Below are positions 11,294 to 23,312 of a stretch of DNA of 64,000 nt, one piece after another. The stretch is from Eunapius fragilis (taxonomy: Eukaryota > Porifera > Demospongiae > Spongillida > Spongillidae), in the NCBI GenBank assembly GCA_963681505.1, contig OY811987.1, positions 6,081,245 through 6,145,244 of the forward strand, read 5' to 3'. The translations under genes and the position numbers were made by a program. The notes beneath the pieces are model-generated. The model had not been told where the DNA came from and searched no databases. It saw nothing but the letters and a program-made list of their open reading frames with translations. Within the stretch, counting starts at the first letter, position 1. Each line of letters starts with the position of its first letter.

Positions 11294-13913
11294 TAGAATG
11301 ACTCAAGGACGAGCTGGTCACCTTCTAGGACAGTTGCCATGTGGTGGTGTTGAGACGAGGACACTTGTATGAGGTGGAGGCACTGCAGAGAGATGGTGAG
11401 GGAGAGGGTGGGTGTGGTCATGGGGTGTGGTATATTATTAGGAGGGTGTGGTCATGATATCATTAGAAGTGCTTGGAGGAGATGACGAGTGTGTGGTGAT
11501 GGTTTATGGGATGGACTGTGAGAAGGAATTATACTGCTTCACTGAACCTCCTAACAACTCACCCTCCACGTTCCATCGTCCTTTTCTCCTTCACCTAGTA
11601 ATGCACATGAGTGAGCATTATATGGAATTCAGCACTGTGTGACATGGAGTCTATGAGAAGGAATGATGTTGTGTTTCATCGTCACTTCCTCCTTCCTTGC
11701 AGGACTTCCTGTACCTCCATCAGTCGTCTACTCTCAGCTGGTGGCCATTTTAAATGATGCCACGCCCCCTCCAGAGTACCCTGTGAGCTACCTCACGTCT
11801 CTGGAGAGGGACAAGTGGGCGTTGGCCAGGTCCCAGCTGGTGACTGACCCCGGCAATGCCAATACTTTGGACAAGATTGACTCCGCCCTCTTAGTGATGT
11901 GTCTGGATGACAATGAGACCACTGTACAGGAGCAAGTGTCTCACTCCTTACTGCATAACTGGGGAGCCAATAGGTAACATGGAGGAGAGAATGGGTGATA
12001 GCCATTAAAGAATGTATTGAATGGAGGGGGGAGAGGGGGTTAACTTCAGGGAGAAGAATATATAGTTGGGGTAACATTGAATGGGTTCAAGAAAATATTG
12101 AAGTGGGCCAACATGTGGAGTCAACAATGGGGGAATGTCGAGGAGGGCCAACATAGAGGAATGGAAAAGGGGGGGGGGGGGGGGGGGGGGGGCGATATTG
12201 AGGGGACCAACAGCGGGACCAACGCGGGGGAATTATTGAGGGGAGGATGGAATTTTGAATGGGGGAATATTGAGGGATGGGCCAACATGGGGAATAAATT
12301 TGGGGGAGGACAACATGGGAGAGTATTGAGGGGGGCTGGGGGAATATTGAGGGAGCTGGGGGAATATTGAGGGGAGGCCAACATGGGGAATATTGAGTAG
12401 GCCAGTAGGCAATATTGAGGTGACGTGGGACAACACAGTATATTCTGTATGACTAACAGACCATGAAGAAATTGTGTCCAAAGTGGGTGTGGACTATGAT
12501 CTCTCTTTGTGTCTTCCTCCAATGAAGGTGGTTTGACAAGTCCTTCTCTCTCATCGTAACCAAAAAAGGCATGGCAGCTGTCAACTTTGAGCATGCCTGG
12601 GGGGATGGTGTGGCCATATTGAGACTGGTGAATGAACTCTACAAGGACACCACCACCACTCCCTACATCCCTGGAGGTGGAGGGGCCTGTCCCTTTGGCT
12701 TTGCAGGGGCTTCCCCTCCTCCCCCTTCTCATGGCACAAAGGGAGTTTCCCGGCCTCCACAGACTGGAGTTCAAACTCTCAGAGCCATTGAAGAAGGTGA
12801 TAGCCGATGGTCGCCTGGCAACAGAGAAGGCAGCAAACTCGCTGTCCGTCAATATGCTGGAGTATCATCAGTATGGGAAGAAGTACTTGAAGAAGATGAA
12901 CCTCAGTCCCGATGCCATTCTGCAGCTGTCTTTACAGGTAGGGTGTGGTGAGGGAGGTGTGGTATTTGCCTTATAAGGGAAGGAGTGTCCAGTCTGCCTA
13001 AATGGAATACCCAAAGGGGTCAAAAGTGTTTGATCATATTATGGAAATGATACAGAGTGTTTCCTTTGTAAAGAAGGGAGGTGTGGTGTTTCCCTTATAA
13101 GGAAATAGCATATAATACCATAGTACACTGATCACAAGTAACCACATCCTTTTCTGGTTCAGATTGCGTACTATCGTCAGTACAAGGGGTGTGTCCCTAC
13201 CTACGAGTCGTGCAGTACTGCTGCCTTCCGTCATGGTCGCACGGATACCATACGTTCTGCTACCATGGCAACCAAGGCATGTTCTGAGGCCTTTGAGCGT
13301 TCTCACCTTGCTGATGTGGAGGCCATGATGAAGCTGATCAAGGAGTGTGTAGTGTGGCACTCCAAGCTGGTCAAAGAAGCAGTCACAGGTGTGTGTGTGT
13401 GCGTGTGTGTGTGTGTGAGTGTGTGTGTGTGTGTGTGCAAATGTTTGTGGTGTTGTATTTGTATTGTTTAGTGCTATAGATACACTTACCAGTGTGCCAA
13501 TGATGTACCAACATGGCTATTATGCCCCATTATAATTAATTAGAAGTGTCATGTGATTGTTGCTTATCGTCATGACAACAGGACAAGGATTTGACAGACA
13601 CCTTTTTGTCCTCAAGACGTTGGCCAAAGAGGAGGGGATAGGTACCACGCCTCTCTTTGAAGACCCCGCCTACTCCTACCTGAATCGCATCATCCTCTCC
13701 ACTAGCACTCTCTCTTCTGATGCAGTCCTGGTGGGAGGGTTTGCCCCCATGACCCCTGATGGCTATGGTGTGGGGTATGGTGTGAAGGACAGTAGTCTGG
13801 GATGTCACCTGACCACCTACACTACAAGAGATGGGTCTGAGTACCCGAAGCATCTCGGCCAGGTCTGGACTGACCTGTATGATGTCACGAATGGAAAGAA
13901 CTTCAAGAAGTAG
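11294..13913 (+). pseudogene. CPT2: CPT2 copy A: carnitine O-palmitoyltransferase 2, 5'-truncated and disrupted
   Basis: Carnitine acyltransferase of the mitochondrial inner membrane (transfers acyl groups from carnitine to CoA; family knowledge). Exons: 11294-11395 (truncated at its left by the duplication breakpoint), 11703-11973, 12528-12937, 13163-13388, 13582-13913. Visible hallmarks are the catalytic-His segment [26 protein letters not shown] and STSTLSS, then GGFAP near the C terminus; the last exon is complete to its TAG. Two lesions: TAG replaces CAG in the LVTF-DSCH segment (compare copy B), and the 12528-12937 exon carries a net 4-base excess just before the [11 protein letters not shown] codons relative to copy D, shifting the frame. 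The intron before 12528 holds a GGGGGAATATTGAGG-rich array and a poly-G run. One donor lies directly at the start of a GT microsatellite (13389). Confidence 0.85.
12170..12410. repeat. G-rich intronic tandem array (GGGGGAATATTGAGG-type) with poly-G
   Basis: Irregular 15-40 bp units built on GGGGGAATATTGAG plus GCCAACATGGGG, preceded by a ~23-base G run. Homologous arrays occur in copies B (18390-18620), C (23940-24180) and D (37430-37740). Runs of four or five G recur, so quadruplex folding is plausible. Confidence 0.85.
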
Positions 13914-14290
13914 TGTCACACACATGTGTACGTTTTTTGTAAATACGTTTTATAGTTGCAGTTTCATTGTATATTTTTGTTCAAATGGTTTACATCTGAT
14001 CCATCCACAATGATTTGTGTGTGCAGAAATGGATGTGACATTCGTAGTGAACTTAAATTATCCTTCTTTGGAGAAGCACAAATGTGCCGTTACTGCAGGG
14101 AGGGCCCTCTGGTGTTCTCAGTGCTTTGGTCAGGTCATCTACGAATACATACTATTCGACAATGTGCTTGACTTGTACACTGAAGATTGCTCCATTGTTG
14201 TAGAGTTCTTACTCAGCACATCCACTTGTGTTTGTACTGCATGGCCCTCATTACGTTTAATAGCCATGGTCAGTTATAGCTTTCAAAGAA

Positions 14291-14296
14291 AATAAA
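14291..14296 (+). terminator. Candidate poly(A) signal AATAAA downstream of CPT2 copy A
   Basis: Canonical AATAAA about 380 bp after the CPT2 stop codon. It is also conserved in copy D on the other strand (about 35505-35510). The 13914-14290 stretch has no exon and would be 3' UTR. Confidence 0.4.
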
Positions 14297-14606
14297 ATTC
14301 CCCAATGTCACATAACAGCTGTATAAGTATATCACAGCATTTCAAAATTTGTGCAGTTCATTGTCATGTCTGGCCAAATGTATATGTGCATTTGGCCAGA
14401 TATAACCATGGTTACTGTTGTAATTATGAGTTAGATTGTGTAATTAATATGATACTAAGATCCACATTACCCTGCATAGAAGCTAGCCTTAAATTCATCA
14501 GTGGTATATTCCAACGGTTTAAATTGTAACGGTCAATGGGTAAGCACACCAGTTTATTTGGGGATTTCTATCCTCGCTGAACGAACCAATCTGGAGCAGC
14601 AGAAAG

Positions 14607-14819
14607 GTGTGCACATTAAGGCACCTACGCAGTAGTATTTACATTTCGTTGGCCTCTGAAATGTCCAAGGCTTCCATGGCAGACGCACATGCAGTCTTTC
14701 AAGAGTCACTGCTGGTTACTACTGGAAAACATCCCACTACTCTCAACAACTTTTTACAGACACGTGCGTATGAGAAGTATTTCTGTAGGGATCTGCTAAG
14801 ACCCCAGACCAAGTGTTAG
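14607..14819 (+). CDS. Small conserved reading frame upstream of the unrecognised gene, copy A
   Basis: A 70-codon frame (core MSKASMADAHAVFQES) ending in a stop. It is repeated with one clear substitution in copy D (35192-34980). It might be an upstream exon of the following gene, because the sequence continues with another open frame to about 14960, but no splice arrangement was proven. Not recognised. Confidence 0.3.
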   Translation: MCTLRHLRSSIYISLASEMSKASMADAHAVFQESLLVTTGKHPTTLNNFLQTRAYEKYFCRDLLRPQTKC

Positions 14820-14961
14820 AGCTTGTGCTATCATGTCCTCTCAACATTCTACATAGTACCAAAGTGACACACATTGATGATTCATTTGCATGTGTGACTA
14901 ATCATTTCGGCCGTGTATCTCGTGACCCCGCATATTCATATTTCTGGGCACGAGATTGCAT

Positions 14962-15966
14962 ATGGCTACCGGAGATCAACGTGTGACATTCGAAAAACGC
15001 GCCCATCGCTTAGTCAAGCTAGCAGCTTTTCCTGATGATACAAAGCGTGGGATTGGTTTTCTTCGCATTCTTGAGTTCAAGCGCCAGTCAAGTGTACTAT
15101 ATGATATCAACGTGGAAAAAATAGGTACTGCGTACGAAGCAAAAGAGAAAACGGGTGGGTTGTCCGTTTTTAGCAAGCATCCAAAATTTTGGAAAACACC
15201 AGAGGACGTTTTTGATCGCAGGACAGCACAGGAGCTAAAATCCGAAATACTGAATAACCCATGTGCCAATGGTGTGGTGAAAGGTCCAAATGATGACTGG
15301 TATAACACATTCTTCTGTTACACTACCGAGGCGCAATCAGAACTACCTCCCAAACTAAAAATAAAGTGGGAGTATCATCATCGTCAGGATCTTTATCATG
15401 GCACGATATGCCCAATTGCAACTACTAGAGTTAATATAAAGGCTGTAGCTGAAGCAGAGAGCATACATCTGGACACAGAAGGTCGTGGTGAAGGTTTTTT
15501 TGATACTGAACCAGATATATCCGATTGTGGCTGGAAATTGTGTGATCAACCTGTTGTCTTGATGAAGATCAGAAATATGAAAGCCAAAGGGGAGAAAAAA
15601 GAGGAGTCCAATAGAGATGAAGAATATTTCCAGAGTGTAATTCTGGCCTTGAGCAATATTTCCAATACGGCATGTTATGATTTCAACTCATTGAAGGCTG
15701 ATACTCTGTTGGCAGAGATTGATAAAAGAGAAATAGGTTGTAAGTTTGAAGATTATTTGCAGGAACATTTGAAAGCTCTTAGTTTTATTGCTGTTGCCCT
15801 CGATGGTTATGGAAGCATGATGGATATAAACTCACCTGATTATGAAGATTTAATGGATGCAATGAATTTAGTTGATCAAATCCAGAAGGCATCAGAGTTA
15901 AAGAAGGAAGACTCATCAGAATCAGAGAAGTCAACAGAATCAGTGCAAGATCTGTTTAACTCCTGA
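14962..15966 (+). CDS. Unrecognised protein, copy A (about 335 aa, truncated C terminus)
   Basis: Single open exon from ATG 14962 (MATGDQRVTFEKRAHRL). I chose this ATG because it is the first in-frame ATG and is conserved in copy D. The protein is hydrophilic with no signal peptide or membrane helix. It has a basic N terminus, a Trp/Tyr-rich middle (KFWKTPEDVFD, DDWYNTFFCYTT, KWEYHHRQDLYHG) and an acidic Ser/Glu/Lys C terminus. No domain was recognised. Versus copy D, a deletion near 15945 replaces the last ~30 residues with LFNS-stop. Most of the differences seen between A and D are single-base changes that keep the frame open, which suggests the frame was under selection in at least part of its history. 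Confidence 0.6.
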   Translation: MATGDQRVTFEKRAHRLVKLAAFPDDTKRGIGFLRILEFKRQSSVLYDINVEKIGTAYEAKEKTGGLSVFSKHPKFWKTPEDVFDRRTAQELKSEILNNPCANGVVKGPNDDWYNTFFCYTTEAQSELPPKLKIKWEYHHRQDLYHGTICPIATTRVNIKAVAEAESIHLDTEGRGEGFFDTEPDISDCGWKLCDQPVVLMKIRNMKAKGEKKEESNRDEEYFQSVILALSNISNTACYDFNSLKADTLLAEIDKREIGCKFEDYLQEHLKALSFIAVALDGYGSMMDINSPDYEDLMDAMNLVDQIQKASELKKEDSSESEKSTESVQDLFNS

Positions 15967-16159
15967 AAACTCCTGAACCAAAAATGGAGGCAGCTATGAA
16001 GTTTTACGGTTCAGGAAAAATGGAATCAGATAAAGAATTACGACCAGCTTTTATTTGATAATGAATGGTGATGTTCACGCATTGTGTACATGTAAGTGTT
16101 TTCGGTAATACCATCGTCAGCTAAAATAACTAATAATAACGGATTATAACAGCATTGTT

Positions 16160-16945
16160 ATGCATGTTTTTTAATCCCATGCAATTGCCTGCTGCCGCCC
16201 TTACCTTCCCCTCCCGTGACACTGAATTAGTTTAGCATCATTGTACACGCCTGCAAACACACATAGCCACATAACAGGGTGGCCCACACACCTGCATGGA
16301 AAAAACCTCTGGAAAAACCCCACACAGTAGGTAAAAGACCAGTCAAGCGCCTCTCACAAACGACACAATGTTCTGTCACACTCCTCCAGATCCTGCCTTG
16401 CTGTTATGACTCCATAATCTGCTCTCTCGTTAAGGAACACCTTTCCTGGGAAAAGTCGTCTGCAAACACATGCACACAACCACATGCATAGAGACACAAA
16501 GAAGGGGCCTAGATTAAATGCCCAGATTTTTAGACACTTCTAAACAGCGCTCAAGAGTCTGTCATATTTGCCATCTTTAGATGATGCAGACTTCCAACAG
16601 CCATGCCGCTTGAAAAGTCTGTATTCTACACTGGAGCACCCCCTGCTCGCAAGCTATGCATTTCATAACAGCATTCGGTCAAAAACCAACGGTGACACTT
16701 TCCAACAACAGCTCCCTTATTCTGATGTAACTATTAGTGCATAGCTGTTCCCCACTTTTAAGAATTTGCCTGGGATGTGTGGTCTAACTTACCCATGTGA
16801 TAGTAACAGTCACCCGCCCCCTACAATAACTAGGGATGCTCCATTCTGATACTGGTCTGTTTTACTAGACTCACCATACCCTTGGCATCAAATGTGACAT
16901 CGGTACACTTGAGTTTCACCAGCTCATCATACCACATATGCCACC
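16160..16945. other. Non-CPT2 part of block B
   Basis: Inverted counterpart of 25510-26290. It holds an open stretch (about 16540-16743, TALKSLSYLPSLDDADFQQ...) that stays open in both copies, but no start codon or family was recognised. The CPT2 homology ends at the GTGTCTGGTGGC junction shared with copy C. Confidence 0.45.
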
Positions 16946-19900
16946 AGACACTACTAGGACTGCATCAGAGGATAGAGTGCTGGTGGAGAGGATGTGATTC
17001 AGGTAGGAGTAGGCGGGGTCTTCAAAGAGGGGCATGGTCCCTATCCCCTCCTCTTTGGCCAACGTCTTGAGGGCAAAGAGGTGTCTGTCAAATCGAGGAG
17101 CGTGGTCCCTATCCCCTCCTCTTTGGCCAACGTCTTGAGGGCAAAGAGGTGTCTGTCAAATCCTTGTCCTGTTGTCATGACGATAAGCAACAATCACATG
17201 ACCCTTAATAGCCGTGTTGGTACATGATTGGCACACTGGTAAGTGTATCTTTAGCACCAAACAATTACAAATACTACACCACAAACATTTGCACATCCAC
17301 CAATATTAGCACCCTACATGCCCACACAAGCACACACACACATGCACTCACTACATACATGCACATACAACCACACACTCACACTCACACACACACACAC
17401 ACCTGTGGCTGCTTCTTTGACCAGCTTGGAGTGCCACACTACACACTCCTTGATCAGCTTCATCATGGCCTCCACATCAGCAGGGTGAGAACGCTCAAAG
17501 GCCTCAGAACATGCCTTGGTTGCCATGGTAGCAGAACGTATGGTCTCCGTGCGACCATGACGGAAGGCAGCAGTACTGCACGACTCGTAGGTAGGGACAC
17601 ACCCCTTGTACTGACGATAGTACGCAATCTGAACCAGAAAAGGATGTGGTTACTTGTGATCAGTGTACTATGGTATTATATGCTATTTCCTTATAAGGGA
17701 AACACCACACCTCCCTTCTTTACAAAGGAAACACTCTGTATCATTTCCATAATATGATCAAACACTTTTGACCCCTTTGGGTATTCCATTTAGGCAGACT
17801 GGACACTCCTTCCCTTATAAGGCAAATACCACACCTCCCTCACCACACCCTACCTGTAAAGACAGCTGCAGAATGGCATCGGGACTGAGGTTCATCTTCT
17901 TCAAGTACTTCTTCCCATACTGATGATACTCCAGCATATTGATGGACAGCGAGTTTGCTGCCTTCTCTGTTGCCAGGCGGACCATCGGCTATCACCTTCT
18001 TCAATGGCTCTGAGAGTATGAACTCCAGTCTGTGGAGGCCGGGAAACTCCCTTTGTGCCATGAGAAGGGGGAGGAGGGGAAGCCCCTGCAAAGCCAAAGG
18101 GACAGGCCCCTCCACCTCCAGGGATGTAGGGAGTGGTGGTGGTGTCCTTGTAGAGTTCATTCACCAGTCTCAATATGGCCACACCATCCCCCCAGGCATG
18201 CTCAAAGTTGACAGCTGCCATGCCTTTTTTGGTCTCGATGAGAGAGAAGGACTTGTCAAACCACCTTCATTGGAGGAAGACACAAAGAGAGATCATAGTC
18301 CACACCCACTTTGGACACAATTTCTTCATGGTCTGTTAGTCATACAGAATATACTGTGTTGTCCCACGTCACCTCAATGTTGGCTACTGGCCTAAACAAT
18401 ATTCCACATGTTGGCCTCCCCTCAATATTCCCCCAGCTCCCTCAATATTTCCCCAGCCCCCCTCAATATTCTCCCATGTTGTCCTCCCCCAAATTTTTTC
18501 CCCATGTTGGCCCATCCCTCAATATTCCCCCATTCAAACTTCCCATCCTCCCATCAATAATTCCCCCATGTTGACCTCCCCTCAATATTCCCCCATGTTG
18601 GCCCCACTTCAATATTTTCTTGAACCCATTCAATGTTACCCCAACTATATATTCTTCTCCCTGAAGATTGTTCATGTTAACCCCCTCTCCCCCCTCCACT
18701 CAATACATTCTTTAATGGCTATCACCCATTCTCTCCTCCATGTTACCTATTGGCTCCCCAGTTATGCAGTAAGGAGTGAGACACTTGCTCCTGTACAGTG
18801 GTCTCATTGTCATCCAGACACATCACTAAGAGGGCAGAGTCAATCTTGTCCAGAGTATTGGCATTGCCGGGGTCAGTCACCAGCTGGGACCTGGCCAACG
18901 CCCACTTGTCCCTTTCCAGAGACGTGAGGTAGCTCACTGGGTACTCTGGAGGGGGCGTGGCATCATTTAAAATGGCCACCAGCTGAGAGTAGACGACTGA
19001 TGGAGGTACAGGAAGTCCTGCATAGGAAGGAGGAAGTGACGATGAAACACAACATCATTCCTTCTCATAGACTCCTGTCACACAGTGCTGAATTCCATAT
19101 AATGCCCACTCATGTGCATTACTAGGTGAAGGAGAAAAGGACGATGGAACATGGAGGGTGAGTTGTTAGGAGGTTAGTATTATTCCTTCTCACTGCCCAT
19201 CCCATAAACCATCACCACACACTCCTAATCTCCAAGCACTTCTAATGATATCATGACCACACCCTCCTAATAATATGCCACACCCCATGACCACACCCAC
19301 CCTCTCCCTCACCATCTCTCTGCAGTGCCTCCACCTCATACAAGTGTCCTTGTCTCAACACCACAACATGGCAACTGTCCTGGAAGGTGACCAGCTCGTC
19401 CTTGTGCTGGTGAGGGATGCGTGTGGAAGAGGAGAGACTAGAGTACTGGCTCATGTCCAGAGGGAAGGCCTTCACCAGGAAGGCTGCATACCATGAGAGG
19501 GCATTGGGAACAAACCTGGAAGTACAGGATACGGAGGAGAAATGAAAGGGGAGGAGGGGGCCACATGAACACATGCAATGCATGTTTAGGAATGTACATG
19601 CATAACTGAACAATGCCACAGGATGTAGCACACAACACACATACACACACACAATACATACATACATGCACACACACATACACGCACATACAGAACACAA
19701 TCACACAAAGACAATCACACACATACACACAACTCAGACACATAATCACACATACATACACAACACACATAATACACAACACACCCGCACACGCACAGGC
19801 ACATACATATATGTCCAACACAGTTTGCATTAAATAAACTGTGCTAAATTGAACCACATATCATTAACTCTGTACTTTGTCCTTACACTGTTTCAATGAG

Positions 19901-20109
19901 AGCAGAACATGACAGAGGACAAGAAAATGGCCAACTATTATTTAAACACAAGCACACACGCACACAATCACCTGATCACATTTCTAAACATCTCTGTATC
20001 GCTCTTCTCAGGGTTGAGATGGTACACCTCTGGTTCCAACTTCCCATCAGCCAAGGCATTCCTGAACCTCACTGCAGAGTAGATCAGATTGGTCACCCTG
20101 TCAATCAGC
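16946..20109 (-). pseudogene. CPT2: CPT2 copy B: longest 5' coverage, 3' end replaced
   Basis: Minus-strand exons: 20109-19972 (RLIDRVTNLIYSAVRF...HLNPEKSD), 19515-19313 (FVPNALSWYAAF...AFPLDMSQYSSL...VVVLRQGHLYEV), 19017-18747, 18264-17854, 17628-17403 and 17168 to about 16946. The first two exons match the central CPT2 region and are intact here. Lesions: the +4 frameshift also seen in A and C, an extra C in the GATGGTCCGCC segment, a 71-bp tandem duplication inside the last exon (about 17030-17160), and replacement of the C-terminal part after DAVLV by unrelated sequence. Further 5' exons (mitochondrial presequence, N-terminal domain) are absent. It cannot encode a full enzyme as it stands. 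Confidence 0.84.
17035..17168. repeat. 71-bp tandem duplication within CPT2 copy B last exon
   Basis: The GGTCCCTATCCCCTCCTCTT ... TGTCTGTCAAAT segment occurs twice in direct succession; copies A, C and D have it once. The length is not a multiple of three. Confidence 0.9.
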
Positions 20110-20598
20110 CTGTTACCAAGGACAGGAGGGCATTAAAATTACGAGATAGGACAGCTACACTGGGAGGATGTTAAACTTGAAGGAGGCTTGAGATTGGTTA
20201 CCATGGGAATAAGGGGGCGGGGCAGGTAGCACCAACAATAGGTGGGATGTAAATATCATTAGACAATAGAAATGGAGTACAGGGCATATGGTATATGGGG
20301 GGAATTAGTAGGAATTATGTGAACAGATGACATGGCAGGCATCAGTACGACTCACAAGGTTATTGTACATGTTTGTGCCATACAAATAGTTATTCATCCA
20401 AAATGTATTACAAACCCTGTCTTCTGTTTTAGCGCAATCGCAGACAAAACCTGAACTAATTTTAGTATGTTATCATTTTCTAACTATTCATTCCACAATG
20501 TGGTTGGACGAGCAGACAGGGGTACAGTAAGTGGCCAGCTGTCAGTGGCATAAAGTATCTAACAATATAATACAATTCACCAATAGGGATTATCTAAT

Positions 20599-21660
20599 TT
20601 GACTGCTGACCCACCCAGCTTCCATGAAGGGTATTCATACATGGATGTGAATGTCAACTCAACGCACTCCAGCCTGCCCGTGTCTGGTTTAGCACCCTCT
20701 CATGTTGGTACACACAGCAATGGCACTGCCTCTGTTTCGGCTCAGTCTCGCTCTTCACTGCCCAGCGGTATGTCTAGCCAGCCCACAACAGGGACATCAG
20801 AACTCCATCCTGTGGTGATTGAGGGAGGAGTTTACAGAGGAAGTGAGGCCCGCATTTACTTCACCCGCATCCTCTCCCATTTCTTACTTGTATCACATGT
20901 TCTCTGAAGCCCTTCTACAACACATTGTAACAGAAACAAACAGATATGCCTCCCAGGTGATGAACCTGACAAATGTGAGAAGTGGGACCTCGTCACCTTC
21001 AATGAGATCAAGGCTTACATTGGCTTCAATATTTTGATACATGCCGGAGCTTGACCCAGAAAATGTCACGAGACAGATTTCGTGACATCGCCCGTTTCCT
21101 GCATTTTGCAGACAACACTGCCCATGGTGAAGGACATGATCAGTTGGGGAAAGTGCGCCCAGTTAGCAATAATGGGTGCATACCTTTTATCCAAAAATGC
21201 TGTGGTTGATGAGTCGATGATTCCTTCCAAAGGACGATCCAGGATGAAACAATACCTCCCAATGAAGCCTGTAATGAGGGGGATAAAGGTGAGGTGACTC
21301 TCCGATGGAGCTACTGGCTACATATGATGTGTACACTGGAAGGGGAGCAGACCAGACATTGGAAGCTTGGGTGGTGTTGAAACTTTGCCAACACCTGGAG
21401 GGCAAACATCATCACTATTCTGTGACAATTATTTCACCTCCCTATACCTTGTTTAAAAACTTTTGCAGAAAGGTCCCTATGGAGTGAGACCAAATGCAAC
21501 AGTGAGACCAATGATCTGAAGATCCCTGCAAAGGGAAGAAAGAATGCAGAGCGTAGACTATATAAAAGTTAAAGTAAGATGATGCAGTTTGTTACAACAC
21601 CAAAATCTAGAGGAATTGTATTTCAGGGGTGACAGGCAGAAAGAAGGCATGGTGGCCACA
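20599..21660 (+). pseudogene. piggyBac-type transposase remnant P1
   Basis: Fragments of a DDE_Tnp_1_7 (piggyBac) transposase in several frames: KWDLVTFNEIKAYIGFNIL, MSRDRFRDIARFLHFADN, the GRSRMKQYLPMKPVMRGIKVR block and a broken version of DNYFTSLYLVYKLL. P1 keeps about 175 bp (between QVMN and AHGEGHD) that P2 and P3 lack. Stops and frame changes show it is dead. It ends abruptly at about 21670, the palindrome centre. Confidence 0.82.
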
Positions 21661-21670
21661 CTTTGGTTTG

Positions 21671-22424
21671 GCATTAGCTTGAATATATTGTGTTTGCGGG
21701 TAATTTTAGTGCGTGCGTTCTATAGAATCACTTTGGATTGAAATTGAGGGGAAAGTGGTTTATATATTTTCCTATTTGCACTTTTGCATGAGTGAGCCTT
21801 TATGCAATCAAGTGTGAGGGTGTACGGTACGGTTTCAAATGTATATGTGTTACATGAAACAGTTGTGTGGTGCATATGTGTAGCTGTATCAAGTGCCGTA
21901 CATGCTGGTTGTTGTGTAATGTGCTCTCCACAATCACTTATTCTTCATGGAAGAGTCTGAAGCATTCTGTCCCATCATCCACCCCCTGTGTGGCACAAGT
22001 GTACTTTGCATGAGGAGCAGTACCACACAGTTTCACGTTTGCTTCCCTGGGTGGTACGTCTGCTGACACCCTTTATGCTCTCTGTCTTCCTGGTTTCAGG
22101 GTAGTTTTAAAGTGTCATTTTGTGGTCATCACTGCATGTACTGATTAAAATTGATGTGGGCATTGGGTGATAGTCATGACGAGGAGGAAGTTGTAGAATG
22201 ATATACTTGTACGATCTTCTATACTTTCAGACGAACCATGTTGCAATGCCTCAGCTGGTTAGCATGGTCTACTCCCATGTTTTAGAATAGGACATAACTG
22301 AATCTGGACACTGCACTTCTGATCTAGTGCCATCCTTTGTTGTGGTTGAGTCACACCACCTCCATAAGGTTGGACATTGGATAGCAGACTAACGACTTTG
22401 TTGTCTAACCAAAGTGTGGCCACC
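21671..22424. repeat. Palindrome spacer, homologous to the right end of block D
   Basis: Matches 39400-39990 in inverted orientation (GAATATATTGTGTTTGCGGG and the GGGGAAAGTGGTTTATATAT run). No gene recognised. It is the outer flank of the piggyBac remnant in blocks C and D. Confidence 0.8.
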
Positions 22425-22439
22425 ATGCCTTCTTTCTGC

Positions 22440-23312
22440 CTGTCACCCCTGAAATACAATTCCTCTAGATTTTGATGTTGTTACAAACTGCATCATCTTA
22501 CTTTAACTTTTATATAGTCTACGCTCTGCATTCTTTCTTCCCTTTGCAGGGATCTTCAGATCATTGGTCTCACTGTTCCACATCCATACAGGCCTTTCTG
22601 CAAAAGTTTATAAACAAGGTATAGGGAGGTGAAATAATTGTCACAGAATAGTGATGATGTTTGCCATCCAGGTGTTGGCAAAGTTTCAAGCTCCCAATGT
22701 CTGGTCTGCTTTCTCTCCACCATCTCCCCCTCCAGTGTACACATCATATTTGGAAATGTAGCCAGTAGCGCTATCGGAGAGCCACCTCACCTTTATCCCC
22801 CTCATTACAGGCTTCATTGGGAGATATTGTTTCATCCTGGATCGTCCTTTGTCCACCACAACATTTTTAGATGGTAGGCATGCTTCCAACGCAGCATCAA
22901 TAACTGGGCTCACTTTCCCCAACTGATCATGTCCGTCACCATGGGCAGTGTTCATCACCTGGGAGGCATATCTGTTTGTTTCTGTTACAATGTGTTGTAG
23001 AAGGGCTTCAGAGAACATGTGATACAAGTAAGAAATGGGAGAGGATGCGGGTGGAGTAAATGTGGGCCTCACTTCCTCTGTAAACTCCTCCCTCATCACC
23101 ACAGGATGGAGTTCTGATGTCCCTGTTGTGGGCTGGCTAGACATACGTTGGGCAGTGAAGAGAGAGATTGAGCTGAAACAGAGGCAGTGCCATTGCTGTG
23201 TGTACCAACATGAGAGGACCAGACACATGCAGGCTGGGGTGCGTTGAGTGACATTCACATAAAAAGTGTGTTGAAAATGCCCTTCATGGAAGATGGGTGG
23301 TTCAGCAGTCAA
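22440..23312 (-). pseudogene. piggyBac-type transposase remnant P2
   Basis: Minus-strand counterpart of P1/P3. It keeps an open frame over SSQPTTGTSELHPVVMREEF ... SRMKQYLPMKPVMRGIKVRW and, after a shift, CDNYFTSLYLVYKLLQKGLYG. The Asp-rich catalytic centre is incomplete because of an internal deletion shared with P3. Confidence 0.82.

Larger units (their letters stand above)
16043..21670. repeat. Left arm of a large near-palindrome (block B)
   Basis: Reads in reverse complement as block C (22425-26400): the CATTATCAAATAAAAGCTGG end, the CPT2 fragment and the piggyBac remnant match in inverted order. Block A homology to block D stops at about 16043, where this arm begins. Block B is longer than C because it keeps CPT2 exons deleted in C. 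Confidence 0.85.

Noticed and set aside
12121-12852. 243-codon minus-strand frame, also at 18311 and 37179 in other copies
   Set aside because: Antisense to CPT2 exon and the G-rich array; conservation follows from duplication.
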